From positions 1-37,834 of the forward strand of contig JAEZDC010000135.1 in NCBI GenBank assembly GCA_023429825.1: a stretch of DNA of 37,834 nucleotides, read 5' to 3'. Source of the stretch: Bacteroidota bacterium. Its GTDB lineage: Bacteria; Bacteroidota; Bacteroidia; Chitinophagales; Chitinophagaceae. The notes beneath the pieces were generated by a model. That model ran no database searches. It was given only the letters and a program-made list of their open reading frames with translations, and had not been told where the DNA came from. Made by a program: the position numbers and the translations under genes. Every line of letters starts with the position of its first letter. Positions within the stretch are counted from its first letter, which is position 1. Of the stretch, positions 13,391 to 22,425 are shown in pieces.

Positions 13391-15622
13391 TAATTGATTT
13401 CGTAAGGATTTGATCTTGGATCGATACTCAAGTAACTCTTTATTGGTTTGTCTGATAAAGCTGTTATCCTCCAACTTACCGATTACTTCATTCATTTCTT
13501 CATTGGTATCATATACCAGCTTTCGAAAAGAACTCGAATAATCTTTCGCCCTGGAGTCAAAAATACCTTTAGCCATCCATTCTTTTACCGAGGAAGCGAT
13601 ATTCGTGTACGTATTTAATTGTTCTGCAGTCAGGCTTTCTGCTGATGATCCGTTTATCTCTATCAAAGAAGCAAAAGCATGCATTTGCCTTAAGTGGCGG
13701 TATTTTTCACCTGCATCCTCATATGACTTATGTAAATCATCCCATGAATTAATGCTACCTGATTTAATTTGTTTTTTTACCGTTTCTACGGTTTCCGCAG
13801 GAAGTAACTGCCCACCTACATTTACCCATTCTTCTCTTTTGCACTCAGCAAATACTTTCTGCAGATCGGCAATGCGTGTTGATTTATTATCATCAAAATA
13901 ATTGATCAGTTCATTGATGCCGTAGTAGATAACGAGTTCCTCGAACATATGATATGCCTGAGGCACTTTACATAACAGTACTTTTCTTTTAGAACACTCA
14001 AAATCACTTGCACATACTTCAAGGTGATTTATTTCTTTATTACCACTCTTTAGTAGTTGTTTACCTAAAACCCTGAGTTCATCATTGCTGTATTGCTTAG
14101 TATCATTGTTTTTCCTGGTGTATGCCTTAGCTGTACACACTTCCATCAATTGCAGCGCTTCAAATATTTCATTTATTGTATCAGGAGCAAGGAAGTCATA
14201 ATCTACATGCTGAATGCGTTCTACCCGTTTATCCCTGTCAACATATTTCCAGCTATTCCTCGCCAGTGCATACATGTTGTACATGAACCAGTATCCCGGC
14301 ATTACGATCAGTTGATCATGTGTAACGTCGTTACTCACAAGAGAAAATGGAATAGAAATGTTTAATTCTGCAGGATAATCTCCTTTTGCAAGAATAGTAA
14401 AGCTTGCAAATTTAGAATTGTGCTTCAGGCTGACACATAAGCCCGGCCAGAAGCCTCTTCCTGCAACGATCTCACCATCCGGGCTCCTGGAATTATGATT
14501 TGAACCGATCGTTGCACCCGCAGCAATATTACTTTGTCCATATACTACAGCTGCACATAAGAAAGAATTGTTGTGGTGCTGTTCATGAGCCGGAAATATT
14601 AAAGAGTTCAGTACCTCGCAACAAGAAATAGTAGAGTTGTTACCCAGATAAGAGTTGATCAACCTCGCACCATATTTTAACTGCGAATGTGAAGCCATAA
14701 TAAATCTAACTGCCTTAACACCATAGAACACACGACATCCATCATTGATGATACCATTCACTAATTCAACACCCTCACCAATTTGTGTTCTGCCTTCTGT
14801 GCCAGAGTTGATCGTAAGATTTTTGAGTTTGTTTGCTCCTTTTATATATGCATCGCTGCCCACCCAAACATCCTTAATGATCTTCGTATTCTTGATCACT
14901 GTACGATGCCCGATCTTCCCGTAATATCCTCTCTTAGTATTGAATCTTGATTCTGTAAACTCCCTGAACTTACTCATCAGTTCTTTATCGTCTCTATACT
15001 TGCTCCATAAATACGCATCACCCGGTAACATCCCGTTGAATGGAAGAATTTTTCTTCCTCCATTTTCATTGCATACCTCCAGCCATATCCTCACCAGTTC
15101 ATCTTCCCCATCTTTTAAAATGCCATTACCGAATTTCGCATGATTGGTCGTCACCAGTTCATTCACATTCGCAATGATCACTTCATCACCGATAATGTAA
15201 TGTGAGAGATAGTTCACGTTATCTATACAAACATTGTCGCCAAAATCACAGCTGATGATCGTTGAGTTGTATAATCCTACCGGTACTTTCAGGTCGCTGA
15301 ACTCTAAACAATAAGGCTCAAGTTTTCCTATTCTAACTAAACCAAAGAACTTACAATTCTTAACCAACTCGGGATTGAATGCATTGCTCACCAATATCAT
15401 GTTCCAGTCATCACTGGTATTCCTGTTTCTCACCAACACCTCTATCTCGTAAGCATTTAGTTTGCGGTATTCGATACCACTGCGGTTTTGCATATTCCGT
15501 AAGTAGTATTCATCATCGCCACCATTTAAATATTCAGGAGATACAAAGCCATAGCCCAAGCGACTCAGGCTGCTTTTTTTGATTACGTTCAAAGGAACAG
15601 ATTTAGTTTGTTGTGTAGTCAT
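13385..15622 (-). CDS. DUF4954 family protein (left-handed beta-helix)
   Basis: This 745-residue protein matches what I know of DUF4954, a conserved Bacteroidota family. The middle part (about 100-430) has hexapeptide-like turns characteristic of left-handed beta-helix acyltransferases and nucleotidyl-transferase tails, for example IGHRTVIKNTKIIKDVWVGS, IGEGVELVNGIINDG and GQSNIAAGATIGSNHNS. The C-terminal ~300 residues are helical with a coiled-coil end. No signal peptide is seen, so it is probably cytoplasmic. The beta-helix resembles sugar-nucleotide enzymes and the gene lies next to glmS, which makes an amino-sugar role attractive but unproven. No exact promoter element was seen upstream. 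Confidence 0.82.
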   Translation of the reverse strand: MTTQQTKSVPLNVIKKSSLSRLGYGFVSPEYLNGGDDEYYLRNMQNRSGIEYRKLNAYEIEVLVRNRNTSDDWNMILVSNAFNPELVKNCKFFGLVRIGKLEPYCLEFSDLKVPVGLYNSTIISCDFGDNVCIDNVNYLSHYIIGDEVIIANVNELVTTNHAKFGNGILKDGEDELVRIWLEVCNENGGRKILPFNGMLPGDAYLWSKYRDDKELMSKFREFTESRFNTKRGYYGKIGHRTVIKNTKIIKDVWVGSDAYIKGANKLKNLTINSGTEGRTQIGEGVELVNGIINDGCRVFYGVKAVRFIMASHSQLKYGARLINSYLGNNSTISCCEVLNSLIFPAHEQHHNNSFLCAAVVYGQSNIAAGATIGSNHNSRSPDGEIVAGRGFWPGLCVSLKHNSKFASFTILAKGDYPAELNISIPFSLVSNDVTHDQLIVMPGYWFMYNMYALARNSWKYVDRDKRVERIQHVDYDFLAPDTINEIFEALQLMEVCTAKAYTRKNNDTKQYSNDELRVLGKQLLKSGNKEINHLEVCASDFECSKRKVLLCKVPQAYHMFEELVIYYGINELINYFDDNKSTRIADLQKVFAECKREEWVNVGGQLLPAETVETVKKQIKSGSINSWDDLHKSYEDAGEKYRHLRQMHAFASLIEINGSSAESLTAEQLNTYTNIASSVKEWMAKGIFDSRAKDYSSSFRKLVYDTNEEMNEVIGKLEDNSFIRQTNKELLEYRSKIKSLRNQLK

Positions 15623-15646
15623 CTGTAGTAACGGTATTGATCACCT

Positions 15647-15671
15647 GTTGCGTCGCACACTTGTACGTTCA
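15647..15671 (+). repeat. Interspersed repeat copy C (core only)
   Basis: The core GCGTCGCACACTTGTACG, followed by TTCA, recurs here between the DUF4954 and glmS genes. The TTCA extension matches copy B rather than copy A. The CCCGGC and CTATGAT blocks of the longer copies are absent. Confidence 0.75.
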
Positions 15672-15716
15672 TATCTTTATTCGTCACGAACATTCACAAT
15701 TAACGCTTCACCTTTT

Positions 15717-17552
15717 TTATTCAACAGTAACGCTCTTCGCCAGGTTTCTTGGTTTATCTACATCAAGCCCTTTTGCAACACCTACATAATAACTCAGCAA
15801 TTGCAAAGGCACCACGCTCAGTAACGGCGCAATCACTTCATCAGTATCAGGTACGAACATTACGTCCTCACTGAACCCTGTAATAACATTGTCACCTTCA
15901 GTGGCAACTGCTATCACCTGTCCACGGCGTGCTTTGATCTCCTGAACATTACTAATGATCTTTTCATAATAAGAATCTTTTGTAGCTACGAAAAGAACCG
16001 GTAAAGTTTCGGTTACCAATGCGATTGGCCCGTGTTTCATTTCTGCAGCAGGATATCCTTCTGCATGTATATACGAGATCTCTTTCAACTTCAATGCACC
16101 TTCTAATGCTACAGGGAAGTTGTAACCTCTTCCCAGGAATAAAAAGTCTGATGCATCTTTGAATTTATCAGCAATGGTCTGGATCTTAGATGTATCAGCC
16201 AATATCTCTTTTACTTTTTCTGGAATGGCTTCTAATTCCCTCATCAGGTGCAGGTATCTCTCTTTATCCAAAGTACCTTTTGCATAACCGATCTTCAATG
16301 CCATCATTGCAAGTACTGCTAACTGCCCCGTAAATGCTTTTGTACTTGCTACGCCTATCTCAGGACCTGCATGCGTATACGCACCTGCATGACTGATCCT
16401 TGCGATGCTGCTTCCTACAACATTCACTACGCCAATTATGAAAGCACCTTGCTCTTTTGCTCTTTCCAGTGCAACAAGTGTATCTGCAGTTTCACCACTT
16501 TGCGAAATAGCAATGATCACATCACCTTTATTGATCACCGGGTTCCTGTAACGAAACTCGGAGGCATATTCAACTTCAACATTTATGCGGCACAGTTCTT
16601 CAAACATGTACTCAGCAATAAGGCCTGCATGCCAACTGGTACCACATGCAACGATAACGATACGTTGCGCACTGGTCAATGCTTCAAGGTTCGTATCAAT
16701 ACCACTCATCTTTATAAAACCTTCCTCAACTCTTAACCTTCCTCTCAGGCAATCAAAAATGGTTTCCGGTTGCTCATGTATCTCTTTCAGCATGAAATGT
16801 TCATAGCCACCCTTTTCAATCTTTGCTAACTCGATATCAAGCTTTTGAATGAAAGGTGTTTGTTTTTCATTACCGATGTTCTTTAAGATCAATTCATCAG
16901 GACGAACAATAGCGATCTCGTAATCGTTCACATACACTACTTCTTTGGTGTATTCTACGATAGGAGAAGCATCCGAAGCAAGGAAGTGTTCTCCCTTACC
17001 GATGCCGATTACCAGCGGGCTTCCTTTTCTTGCTGCAATGATCGTTTCCGGATCATCTTTATCGATCAACAAAATGCAATAAGCCCCAACGATCCTTTTT
17101 AAAGCAATTCGCAATGCTTCTTCAACAGAACAGTTATTATTCTTTTTAATATCCTCGATGAAATTTAGCAATACCTCAGAGTCAGTATCACTTTTGAATT
17201 CATATCCTTTTGCCTGCAATTCTTTTTTAATAGGAGCGTAGTTTTCTATAATACCATTATGGATCATAGCCAGTTGTCCGCTCTGGCTCATATGTGGATG
17301 CGCATTCCTGTCATTAGGTTCCCCATGTGTCGCCCAGCGGGTATGCCCGATACCGATGTTGCCGCCCATATCCTTGCCAACGATGTTCTCTTCAAGGTCT
17401 GCAACTTTTCCTTTCTTTTTATGAACACGTAATTCTCCATTAAGCAGCGCAACGCCTGCACTATCATAACCACGATATTCTAAACGTTTTAATCCTTTAA
17501 TAATAACAGGGTAAGCTGATCTGGGTCCGGTGTAGCCAACAATTCCACACAT
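15717..17552 (-). CDS. glmS: Glutamine--fructose-6-phosphate aminotransferase (isomerizing)
   Basis: This 611-residue enzyme makes glucosamine-6-phosphate from fructose-6-phosphate and glutamine, the first committed step to UDP-GlcNAc for peptidoglycan. The N-terminal class II glutaminase domain begins MCGIVGYTG, with Cys2 as nucleophile after Met removal, and has HTRWATHG and the GRGYDS-type motif LEYRGYDSAGVA. Two SIS domains follow (about 290-425 and 460-600), with CGTSWHAG and SQSGETADT in the first, and the protein ends in the hallmark KPRNLAKSVTVE. There is no glmS ribozyme in the 80 bp before the start, so feedback control must be by other means. Confidence 0.97.
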   Translation of the reverse strand: MCGIVGYTGPRSAYPVIIKGLKRLEYRGYDSAGVALLNGELRVHKKKGKVADLEENIVGKDMGGNIGIGHTRWATHGEPNDRNAHPHMSQSGQLAMIHNGIIENYAPIKKELQAKGYEFKSDTDSEVLLNFIEDIKKNNNCSVEEALRIALKRIVGAYCILLIDKDDPETIIAARKGSPLVIGIGKGEHFLASDASPIVEYTKEVVYVNDYEIAIVRPDELILKNIGNEKQTPFIQKLDIELAKIEKGGYEHFMLKEIHEQPETIFDCLRGRLRVEEGFIKMSGIDTNLEALTSAQRIVIVACGTSWHAGLIAEYMFEELCRINVEVEYASEFRYRNPVINKGDVIIAISQSGETADTLVALERAKEQGAFIIGVVNVVGSSIARISHAGAYTHAGPEIGVASTKAFTGQLAVLAMMALKIGYAKGTLDKERYLHLMRELEAIPEKVKEILADTSKIQTIADKFKDASDFLFLGRGYNFPVALEGALKLKEISYIHAEGYPAAEMKHGPIALVTETLPVLFVATKDSYYEKIISNVQEIKARRGQVIAVATEGDNVITGFSEDVMFVPDTDEVIAPLLSVVPLQLLSYYVGVAKGLDVDKPRNLAKSVTVE

Positions 17553-17632
17553 AATAAATAGTAATTAAAATTTTAAGAGGTGCAATATCACTTTTTTTAC
17601 CAACTTTTGAACCATAAACGGCCGCAAAGCTT

Positions 17633-18256
17633 ATGATAACAGATTTTGATATTTCAAAAGAATATATACTTGAAGATGAATGCGTTTTGTTGCGGCCTTT
17701 ACATATGAGTGATGCCGAAAACCTGCAATGGTTTTCATTGAATGAACCCGATATATGGAAGTATTCTCTACAAGGTGCAGATGGGTTGGAGAATTTGCAC
17801 AAGTACATCAGCCAGGCTTTGGAAGGCAGAGCTGCGGGTAAGGAATATCCCTTTATCGTTTTTGATAAGCGTACCAATGCGTATGCGGGAAGCACACGCT
17901 TTTATGATATTATCCCCGCTTTTCAATTCATGCAACTGGGATATACCTGGTATGGCAAAAAGTTCCAGGGAACAGGATTGAATAAGCATTGTAAATATCT
18001 GTTGTTCCAGTTCGCTTTCGAAAAAGCGGGATTAGAAAGGTTGGAACTGCGGGCAGATAATGATAACTATAAAAGTATTGCAGCAATGAAAAGCATCGGT
18101 TGTAAAGTGGATGGAATACTTCGGGCAAACATGCCCCGTCCGGCTCATTTGCCGGGGCGAAGAGATTCAATTGTACTGAGTGTGCTAAAAGATGAATGGT
18201 TCAATGAAGTAAAGCCTCTGCTACAGCAACAAATTGCAAACACCCAACTGGTATAA
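17633..18256 (+). CDS. GNAT acetyltransferase, RimJ/RimL-like
   Basis: This 207-residue protein belongs to the GNAT superfamily, RimJ/RimL type. The N-terminus has VLLRPLHMSDAENLQWFS, the core has YTWYGKKFQGTGLNKHCKYL (the acetyl-CoA pyrophosphate-binding segment, with Gln-x-Thr-Gly in place of the more usual Gly-x-Gly), and LERLELRADNDNYKSIAAMKSIGCKVDGILR is the classic C-terminal part. The terminal DSIVLSVLKDEW is also typical. The substrate could be a protein N-terminus or a small molecule. The ATG at 17633 lies 80 bp from the divergent glmS start. Spacing to the next gene and the strong promoter there argue against co-transcription. Confidence 0.87.
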   Translation: MITDFDISKEYILEDECVLLRPLHMSDAENLQWFSLNEPDIWKYSLQGADGLENLHKYISQALEGRAAGKEYPFIVFDKRTNAYAGSTRFYDIIPAFQFMQLGYTWYGKKFQGTGLNKHCKYLLFQFAFEKAGLERLELRADNDNYKSIAAMKSIGCKVDGILRANMPRPAHLPGRRDSIVLSVLKDEWFNEVKPLLQQQIANTQLV

Positions 18257-18280
18257 CATCTCCTTCTGCAACAAACATTC

Positions 18281-18312
18281 TTTGTATCCTAACACTTGTT
18301 AGCTTACTTTTG
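18281..18312 (+). promoter_or_regulatory. Promoter of acyl-CoA dehydrogenase gene
   Basis: TTTG at 18281-18284 is followed after 20 bp by TACTTTTG at 18305-18312, an exact Bacteroidota consensus at ideal spacing. The predicted transcript would begin close to the hairpin CCCGAATTTTCGGG at 18315-18328. Confidence 0.75.
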
Positions 18313-18358
18313 CCCCCGAATTTTCGGGACTAGCTTCCGGTACGTAAAACCCAAAACA

Positions 18359-19513
18359 ATGCAATTTCAATTAAGCGAAGAACATCTGATGATCCAAAAG
18401 GCGGCGAGGGATTTTGCCCAAAACGAATGCTTGCCTGGAGTTATTGAAAGAGACGAACAACAAAAGTTTCCCAAGGAGCAGATCAAGAAGCTGGCAGAGC
18501 TAGGCTTTATGGGTATGATGGTTGATCCGAAGTATGGTGGTGCAGGAATGGATACGGTGAGCTACGTATTGGCGATGGAAGAAATATCTAAAATAGATGC
18601 GAGTGTAAGTGTGTGTATGAGCGTAAACAATAGCCTGGTTTGCTGGGGGCTGGAAGCTTATGGCAATGAAGAACAAAAGCAGAAATACCTCACTCCGTTG
18701 GCGCAAGGCAATAAAGATGGCGAACTATATATCGGTGCATTCTTATTGAGTGAACCTGAAGCAGGAAGTGATGCAACATCTCAGCAGACCACCGCAGAGG
18801 ATAAAGGCGACCATTATCTGTTGAACGGAACAAAGAACTGGATTACGAACGGCTCATCTGCGTCAGTGTATCTGGTAATGGCGCAAACAGATCCTGCCAA
18901 AGGAAGTAAGGGCATCAATTGTCTTATTGTAGAGAAGAGCTGGCCGGGTGTAACCGTTGCTGCAAAGGAAAATAAGCTAGGTATTCGTGGAAGCGATACG
19001 CATAGTATCTTATTCAACGATGTGAAAGTACCTAAGGAAAACAGGATTGGTGCTGATGGTTTCGGTTTCACATTTGCCATGAAAACATTAGCAGGCGGAA
19101 GGATCGGCATTGCTTCGCAGGCACTGGGCATCGCCAGTGGCGCCTATGAATTAGCACTTAAATATTCTAAAGAAAGAAAAGCATTTGGTAAAGAGATCTG
19201 CCAGCACCAGGCGATACAATTCAAACTGGCAGATATGGCGACAAGAGTAGAAGCTGCAAGATTACTTTGTTTGAAAGCCGCGTGGGAAAAAGATCAGCAG
19301 CAGGATTATACACTCAGTTCGTCTATGGCTAAAGTGTTTTCATCTGAGACAGCGATGTGGGCTTCGGTTGAAGCAGTGCAGATACATGGTGGATACGGTT
19401 ATGTAAAAGAGTACCACGTTGAGCGTTTAATGAGAGACGCAAAGATCACGCAGATATATGAAGGAACGAGTGAAGTGCAGCGTATTGTGATCAGCAGATC
19501 GATATTGAAATAA
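18359..19513 (+). CDS. Acyl-CoA dehydrogenase, short-chain type
   Basis: This 384-residue flavoprotein introduces a trans double bond between C2 and C3 of acyl-CoA in beta-oxidation or branched-chain amino-acid breakdown, passing electrons to ETF. It shows the family signatures GAFLLSEPEAGSDA (FAD/substrate contact), NGTKNWITNG, KLGIRGSDTHSILFNDVKVP, RKAFGKEICQHQAIQFKLADM and IHGGYGYVKEYHVERLMRDA. The catalytic base is Glu368 in QIYEGTSEVQR, the position used by short-chain and medium-chain enzymes. I chose ATG 18359 because homologues begin MxFxLSEEHLMI; the 21-residue upstream extension would cover the promoter's transcript start. No ETF genes are nearby. Confidence 0.95.
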   Translation: MQFQLSEEHLMIQKAARDFAQNECLPGVIERDEQQKFPKEQIKKLAELGFMGMMVDPKYGGAGMDTVSYVLAMEEISKIDASVSVCMSVNNSLVCWGLEAYGNEEQKQKYLTPLAQGNKDGELYIGAFLLSEPEAGSDATSQQTTAEDKGDHYLLNGTKNWITNGSSASVYLVMAQTDPAKGSKGINCLIVEKSWPGVTVAAKENKLGIRGSDTHSILFNDVKVPKENRIGADGFGFTFAMKTLAGGRIGIASQALGIASGAYELALKYSKERKAFGKEICQHQAIQFKLADMATRVEAARLLCLKAAWEKDQQQDYTLSSSMAKVFSSETAMWASVEAVQIHGGYGYVKEYHVERLMRDAKITQIYEGTSEVQRIVISRSILK

Positions 19514-19563
19514 TTAGCAAATGGGGGTGTTGTTTATATCTTGATATTTGAGTATGATATTAT

Positions 19564-19604
19564 AAAAAAAGCCGTGATCTTAGATCCGGCTTTTTGATTT
19601 TTTT
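19564..19604. terminator. Bidirectional terminator between acyl-CoA dehydrogenase and lipoprotein genes
   Basis: AAAAAGCCG (19566-19574) pairs with CGGCTTTTT (19587-19595), with an inner GATC/GATC pairing. Poly-T runs follow on the plus strand and the A-run gives T on the minus strand, so it can stop both converging genes. The hairpin is flanked by small inverted repeats, TAATTAGC with GCTAATTA and AGCAAATGG with CCATTTGCT. Confidence 0.85.
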
Positions 19605-19629
19605 TATCTGCTAATTAACCATTTGCTGA

Positions 19630-20286
19630 TCACCTGCATTTATTATACTCCGTAATTATATTCCACAATACATCCGCTCTCTTTTCCTTGAATAAACTCA
19701 CTTGTGCATAAAAGTATCCGCTTTCTTTATCTGCTATCTTTTTTGCAAGGGCAGGACAATCTTCTACCAGCTTACTCATCTTCTCATCAAAGTTGGGAAC
19801 GAATTTAGATGAGTTCACTGCCCAAACGGCATCACCTGTCTCAGAAGGAAATTGCATGTAATACTGCGTTTCATATCTGCTGGATGACGTGCCGTTGTTA
19901 GTAGATGTAACTTTCTGCATATTCTCATACAGGTGTATTCTAGAATCCTGTTGAGTAAGTCTTTTCATAAAAGAATAATTCCTGCCAAGAGAAAGACCGT
20001 TGCCTCGTACTTCTTTCAATACATAGTATTCCTCACGGGTTTCGTAAGCCTGCACATCATGCAACGCATATTTCTGCGCCTGCTTTTCACCCGGTAAAAA
20101 CACTTTCACAGGATTACCAAGAAAGTTGTCTGTATTGATCACAAGCTTTCCTTCAACCGTTCTTCCATTGGTGAGATACAATTTACCGGTGATGTTTCGT
20201 AAACTGTTGGGTGATTCAAAAAAAGCTGCGGATTTACAAGAAGCAAAAAGAACGACGATTACAATGAAGGGTAATAATCTTTTCAT
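19630..20286 (-). CDS. Putative lipoprotein of unknown function
   Basis: This 218-residue protein begins with a lipoprotein signal peptide whose lipobox is FASC (Cys17). The mature part opens with a short strand-rich segment, LRNITGKLYLTNGRTVEGKL, that reads like a small beta-barrel (NGRTVEGKLVI), then a mixed region with a conserved-looking YETREEYYVLKEV, and a helical C-terminus with CPALAKKIADKESGYFYAQ and a final Cys. I do not recognise the family. The ATG at 20286 is preferred because it begins the signal peptide; a 54-codon extension would run into the divergent yggS gene. The 61-bp divergent gap is shared with yggS. Confidence 0.75.
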   Translation of the reverse strand: MKRLLPFIVIVVLFASCKSAAFFESPNSLRNITGKLYLTNGRTVEGKLVINTDNFLGNPVKVFLPGEKQAQKYALHDVQAYETREEYYVLKEVRGNGLSLGRNYSFMKRLTQQDSRIHLYENMQKVTSTNNGTSSSRYETQYYMQFPSETGDAVWAVNSSKFVPNFDEKMSKLVEDCPALAKKIADKESGYFYAQVSLFKEKRADVLWNIITEYNKCR

Positions 20287-20316
20287 TTGGGTTGTTTTTA
20301 AGGTGAACGTTGGGGT

Positions 20317-20324
20317 TACATTTG
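20317..20324 (+). promoter_or_regulatory. Putative -7 element for yggS
   Basis: TACATTTG matches TAnnTTTG exactly and lies 23 bp before the yggS ATG at 20348. A TTG at 20292-20294 is 22 bp upstream, slightly further than ideal. Confidence 0.5.
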
Positions 20325-20347
20325 CTCTGCAAATAAAAGCGAAATCA

Positions 20348-21025
20348 ATGCCGGTTAATGAGTTGAAATACGAAGAGATTGTTAAACAATTACAGGCGAA
20401 AGATGTTACACTTATTGCAGTGAGTAAGACAAAACCTGTTGAAGACATCGCAGCGTTGCACCAGTTAGGCCAGGTTGATTTCGGTGAGAACTATGTACAG
20501 GAGCTGACAGCAAAGCATGAACAGTTGCAAAGCAAAAATATTCGCTGGCATTTCATTGGTCATTTGCAGAGTAACAAAGTAAAATATATTGCTCCCTTTG
20601 TGCATTTGATCCACAGCGTTGATAGTTTAAAACTCTTGAAGGAGATAAACAAACAAGCCGCAAAATCAAACAGGGTAGTGGATTGTCTCTTACAAGTGTA
20701 CATCGCACAGGAAGAAACGAAATTTGGAATGGATGAAGCCGAACTGTACGAGGTAATTAATCATCTTGATGAACTAAAGAACACCAGGGTAAAAGGCTTG
20801 ATGGGCATGGCCACACTCACAGGTGATGATGACCAGGTGAGAAATGAATACCGCCGATTGAAAGGTTTGTTTGATACACTGGTCGCAGCGCAAAAAGTAC
20901 CTGCTTCATTTGATACGATCTCTATGGGTATGAGCAGTGACTTCCGTATTGCTATCGAAGAAGGCAGTACGATGGTGCGCATCGGCAGTTTACTCTTCGG
21001 CGAACGCAACTATCCTCCCCGATAA
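20348..21025 (+). CDS. YggS-type pyridoxal-5'-phosphate homeostasis protein
   Basis: This 225-residue protein is a member of the YggS/PLPBP family, which binds PLP without known catalytic activity and helps maintain vitamin B6 and amino-acid pools. The Schiff-base lysine is Lys27 in VTLIAVSKTKP. Further signatures are VDFGENYVQE, IRWHFIGHLQSNKVKYIAP, HSVDSLKLLKEINKQA, KGLMGMAT, SMGMSSDFRIAIEEGSTMVRIG and the terminal LFGERNYPPR. The start at ATG 20348 gives the family's usual length; the upstream frame is antisense to the lipoprotein gene. It converges on the amidohydrolase gene. Confidence 0.95.
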   Translation: MPVNELKYEEIVKQLQAKDVTLIAVSKTKPVEDIAALHQLGQVDFGENYVQELTAKHEQLQSKNIRWHFIGHLQSNKVKYIAPFVHLIHSVDSLKLLKEINKQAAKSNRVVDCLLQVYIAQEETKFGMDEAELYEVINHLDELKNTRVKGLMGMATLTGDDDQVRNEYRRLKGLFDTLVAAQKVPASFDTISMGMSSDFRIAIEEGSTMVRIGSLLFGERNYPPR

Positions 21026-21058
21026 TTTATTTAAATATCTATCCACTATCATCTGCCG

Positions 21059-22336
21059 TCACTTCTTATACACCACTCCATCCTTCATCACAAACTGCAC
21101 CTTCTCCATCGCGTTGATATCTTTTACCGGATCACCATTCACTGCAATGATATCCGCCAGCTTTCCTTTTTCAATTGTGCCGATCATATCCGCTACACCA
21201 AGTAATTCCGCACCATACAATGTAGCAGAACGTATGGCTTCCAGCGGGGGCATACCACCTTCAACCATGTATACAAACTCCTTCCAGTTGCGGCCATGTG
21301 CAAACACACCAGCATCAGTACCGAAGGCGATCTTCACACCTGCCTTATAAGCTTTGGAAAATGTAGCATGTATCTTAGGTCCTACATTTAAAGCCTTAGG
21401 TGTAACGATCGCAGTATAATATCCGGGGATCTTTGCTGAGTCGGCAACAGACTTGCCTGCAGTAATGGTAGGCACATACCATGTTCCATATTGTTTGCAC
21501 AAAGCAATGGTCTCATCATCCATAAAAGTACCATGCTCTATAGAAGTAATCCCAGCCCTGATCGCACGCTTCATACCTTCTGCACCATGTGCATGTGCTG
21601 CTACACGAAAACCATAATCTTTTGCCGTTTCAATGATCGCCTTTAATTCTTCATCGGTGAACTGGGCACCCGACGCATCTTTTGCCTGGCTCAATACACC
21701 TGCAGTGGCAGTGATCTTGATCAGGTCTGATCCATCTTTATATCGCTGACGCACAGCCTTACGGGCTTCATCAGCGCCGTTGATAACACCTTCTTTCGGA
21801 CCGGGATCGCCCATCAGGTCTTTGCGATATCCATTGGTAGGATCTGCATGTCCGCCCGTAGTGGCAATGGATTTGCCTGCAGTATAAATCCTCGGACCTG
21901 TCACCAGTCTTTTATTGATCGCATTGCGCAATGAGATATTCACACCTGAGCCGCCGAGATCTCTCACCGTAGTGAATCCACTCATCAAAGTGGTGTATGC
22001 ATATCCGGTAGATTCAAGTGCGATATCTGCCGGGTTATAGGTAAACTCGTCCACCACATCACCTTTATGGGATTCTCCTTCCAGGTGCACATGCATATCC
22101 ATCAGACCAGGCATAACAGTACTGTTCTTCAGATCGATCACTTTTTGCGCTGCCGAAGGTGTAACATACCCCTGTGCAACATCAGTGATCTTATTGCCAT
22201 CTACGATGATTGACATGTTCTCTAACACCTTCAGGTTACGAACATCAATAAGTTTTCCGCAGTGAATAACGGTTTGCTGGGCGAAAACGCTGAAGCATAA
22301 AAGAAAAAAAGCAGGGAGTAGTATTGATTTTCTCAT
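21059..22336 (-). CDS. Exported amidohydrolase (imidazolonepropionase/prolidase-like)
   Basis: This 425-residue protein has a signal peptide (MRKSILLPAFFLLCFSVFAQ) and an amidohydrolase TIM-barrel. Binuclear metal ligands can be placed: His82 and His84 in MDMHVHLEG, the likely carboxylated Lys207 in LIKITATAG, His248 in AAHAHG, His268 in SIEHGT and Asp341 in FGTDAGV. The small beta-sandwich is built from both ends (IHCGKLIDVRN and KGKLADIIAVNGDPVKDI). Close families include Xaa-Pro and Xaa-Arg dipeptidases and imidazolonepropionase-like enzymes. Periplasmic location and the divergent M28 peptidase gene suggest peptide scavenging, but substrate specificity cannot be read from the sequence. Confidence 0.9.
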   Translation of the reverse strand: MRKSILLPAFFLLCFSVFAQQTVIHCGKLIDVRNLKVLENMSIIVDGNKITDVAQGYVTPSAAQKVIDLKNSTVMPGLMDMHVHLEGESHKGDVVDEFTYNPADIALESTGYAYTTLMSGFTTVRDLGGSGVNISLRNAINKRLVTGPRIYTAGKSIATTGGHADPTNGYRKDLMGDPGPKEGVINGADEARKAVRQRYKDGSDLIKITATAGVLSQAKDASGAQFTDEELKAIIETAKDYGFRVAAHAHGAEGMKRAIRAGITSIEHGTFMDDETIALCKQYGTWYVPTITAGKSVADSAKIPGYYTAIVTPKALNVGPKIHATFSKAYKAGVKIAFGTDAGVFAHGRNWKEFVYMVEGGMPPLEAIRSATLYGAELLGVADMIGTIEKGKLADIIAVNGDPVKDINAMEKVQFVMKDGVVYKK

Positions 22337-22425
22337 GCAGTTAAGATAAGGTTTTTGCATGATCAGTGTGCCTGCTTAAATTTCCATCTCCTCCCTATCT
22401 TTAAACCTTCCTAAAAAATGAATCC

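Noticed and set aside
17553..17632. glmS ribozyme upstream of glmS
   Set aside because: Only 80 bp are available, and the sequence is A/T-rich without the conserved ribozyme core.
20690..20712. ACAAGTGTACATCGC inside yggS considered as a repeat copy
   Set aside because: Only the first half of the core matches and it lies within conserved coding sequence.
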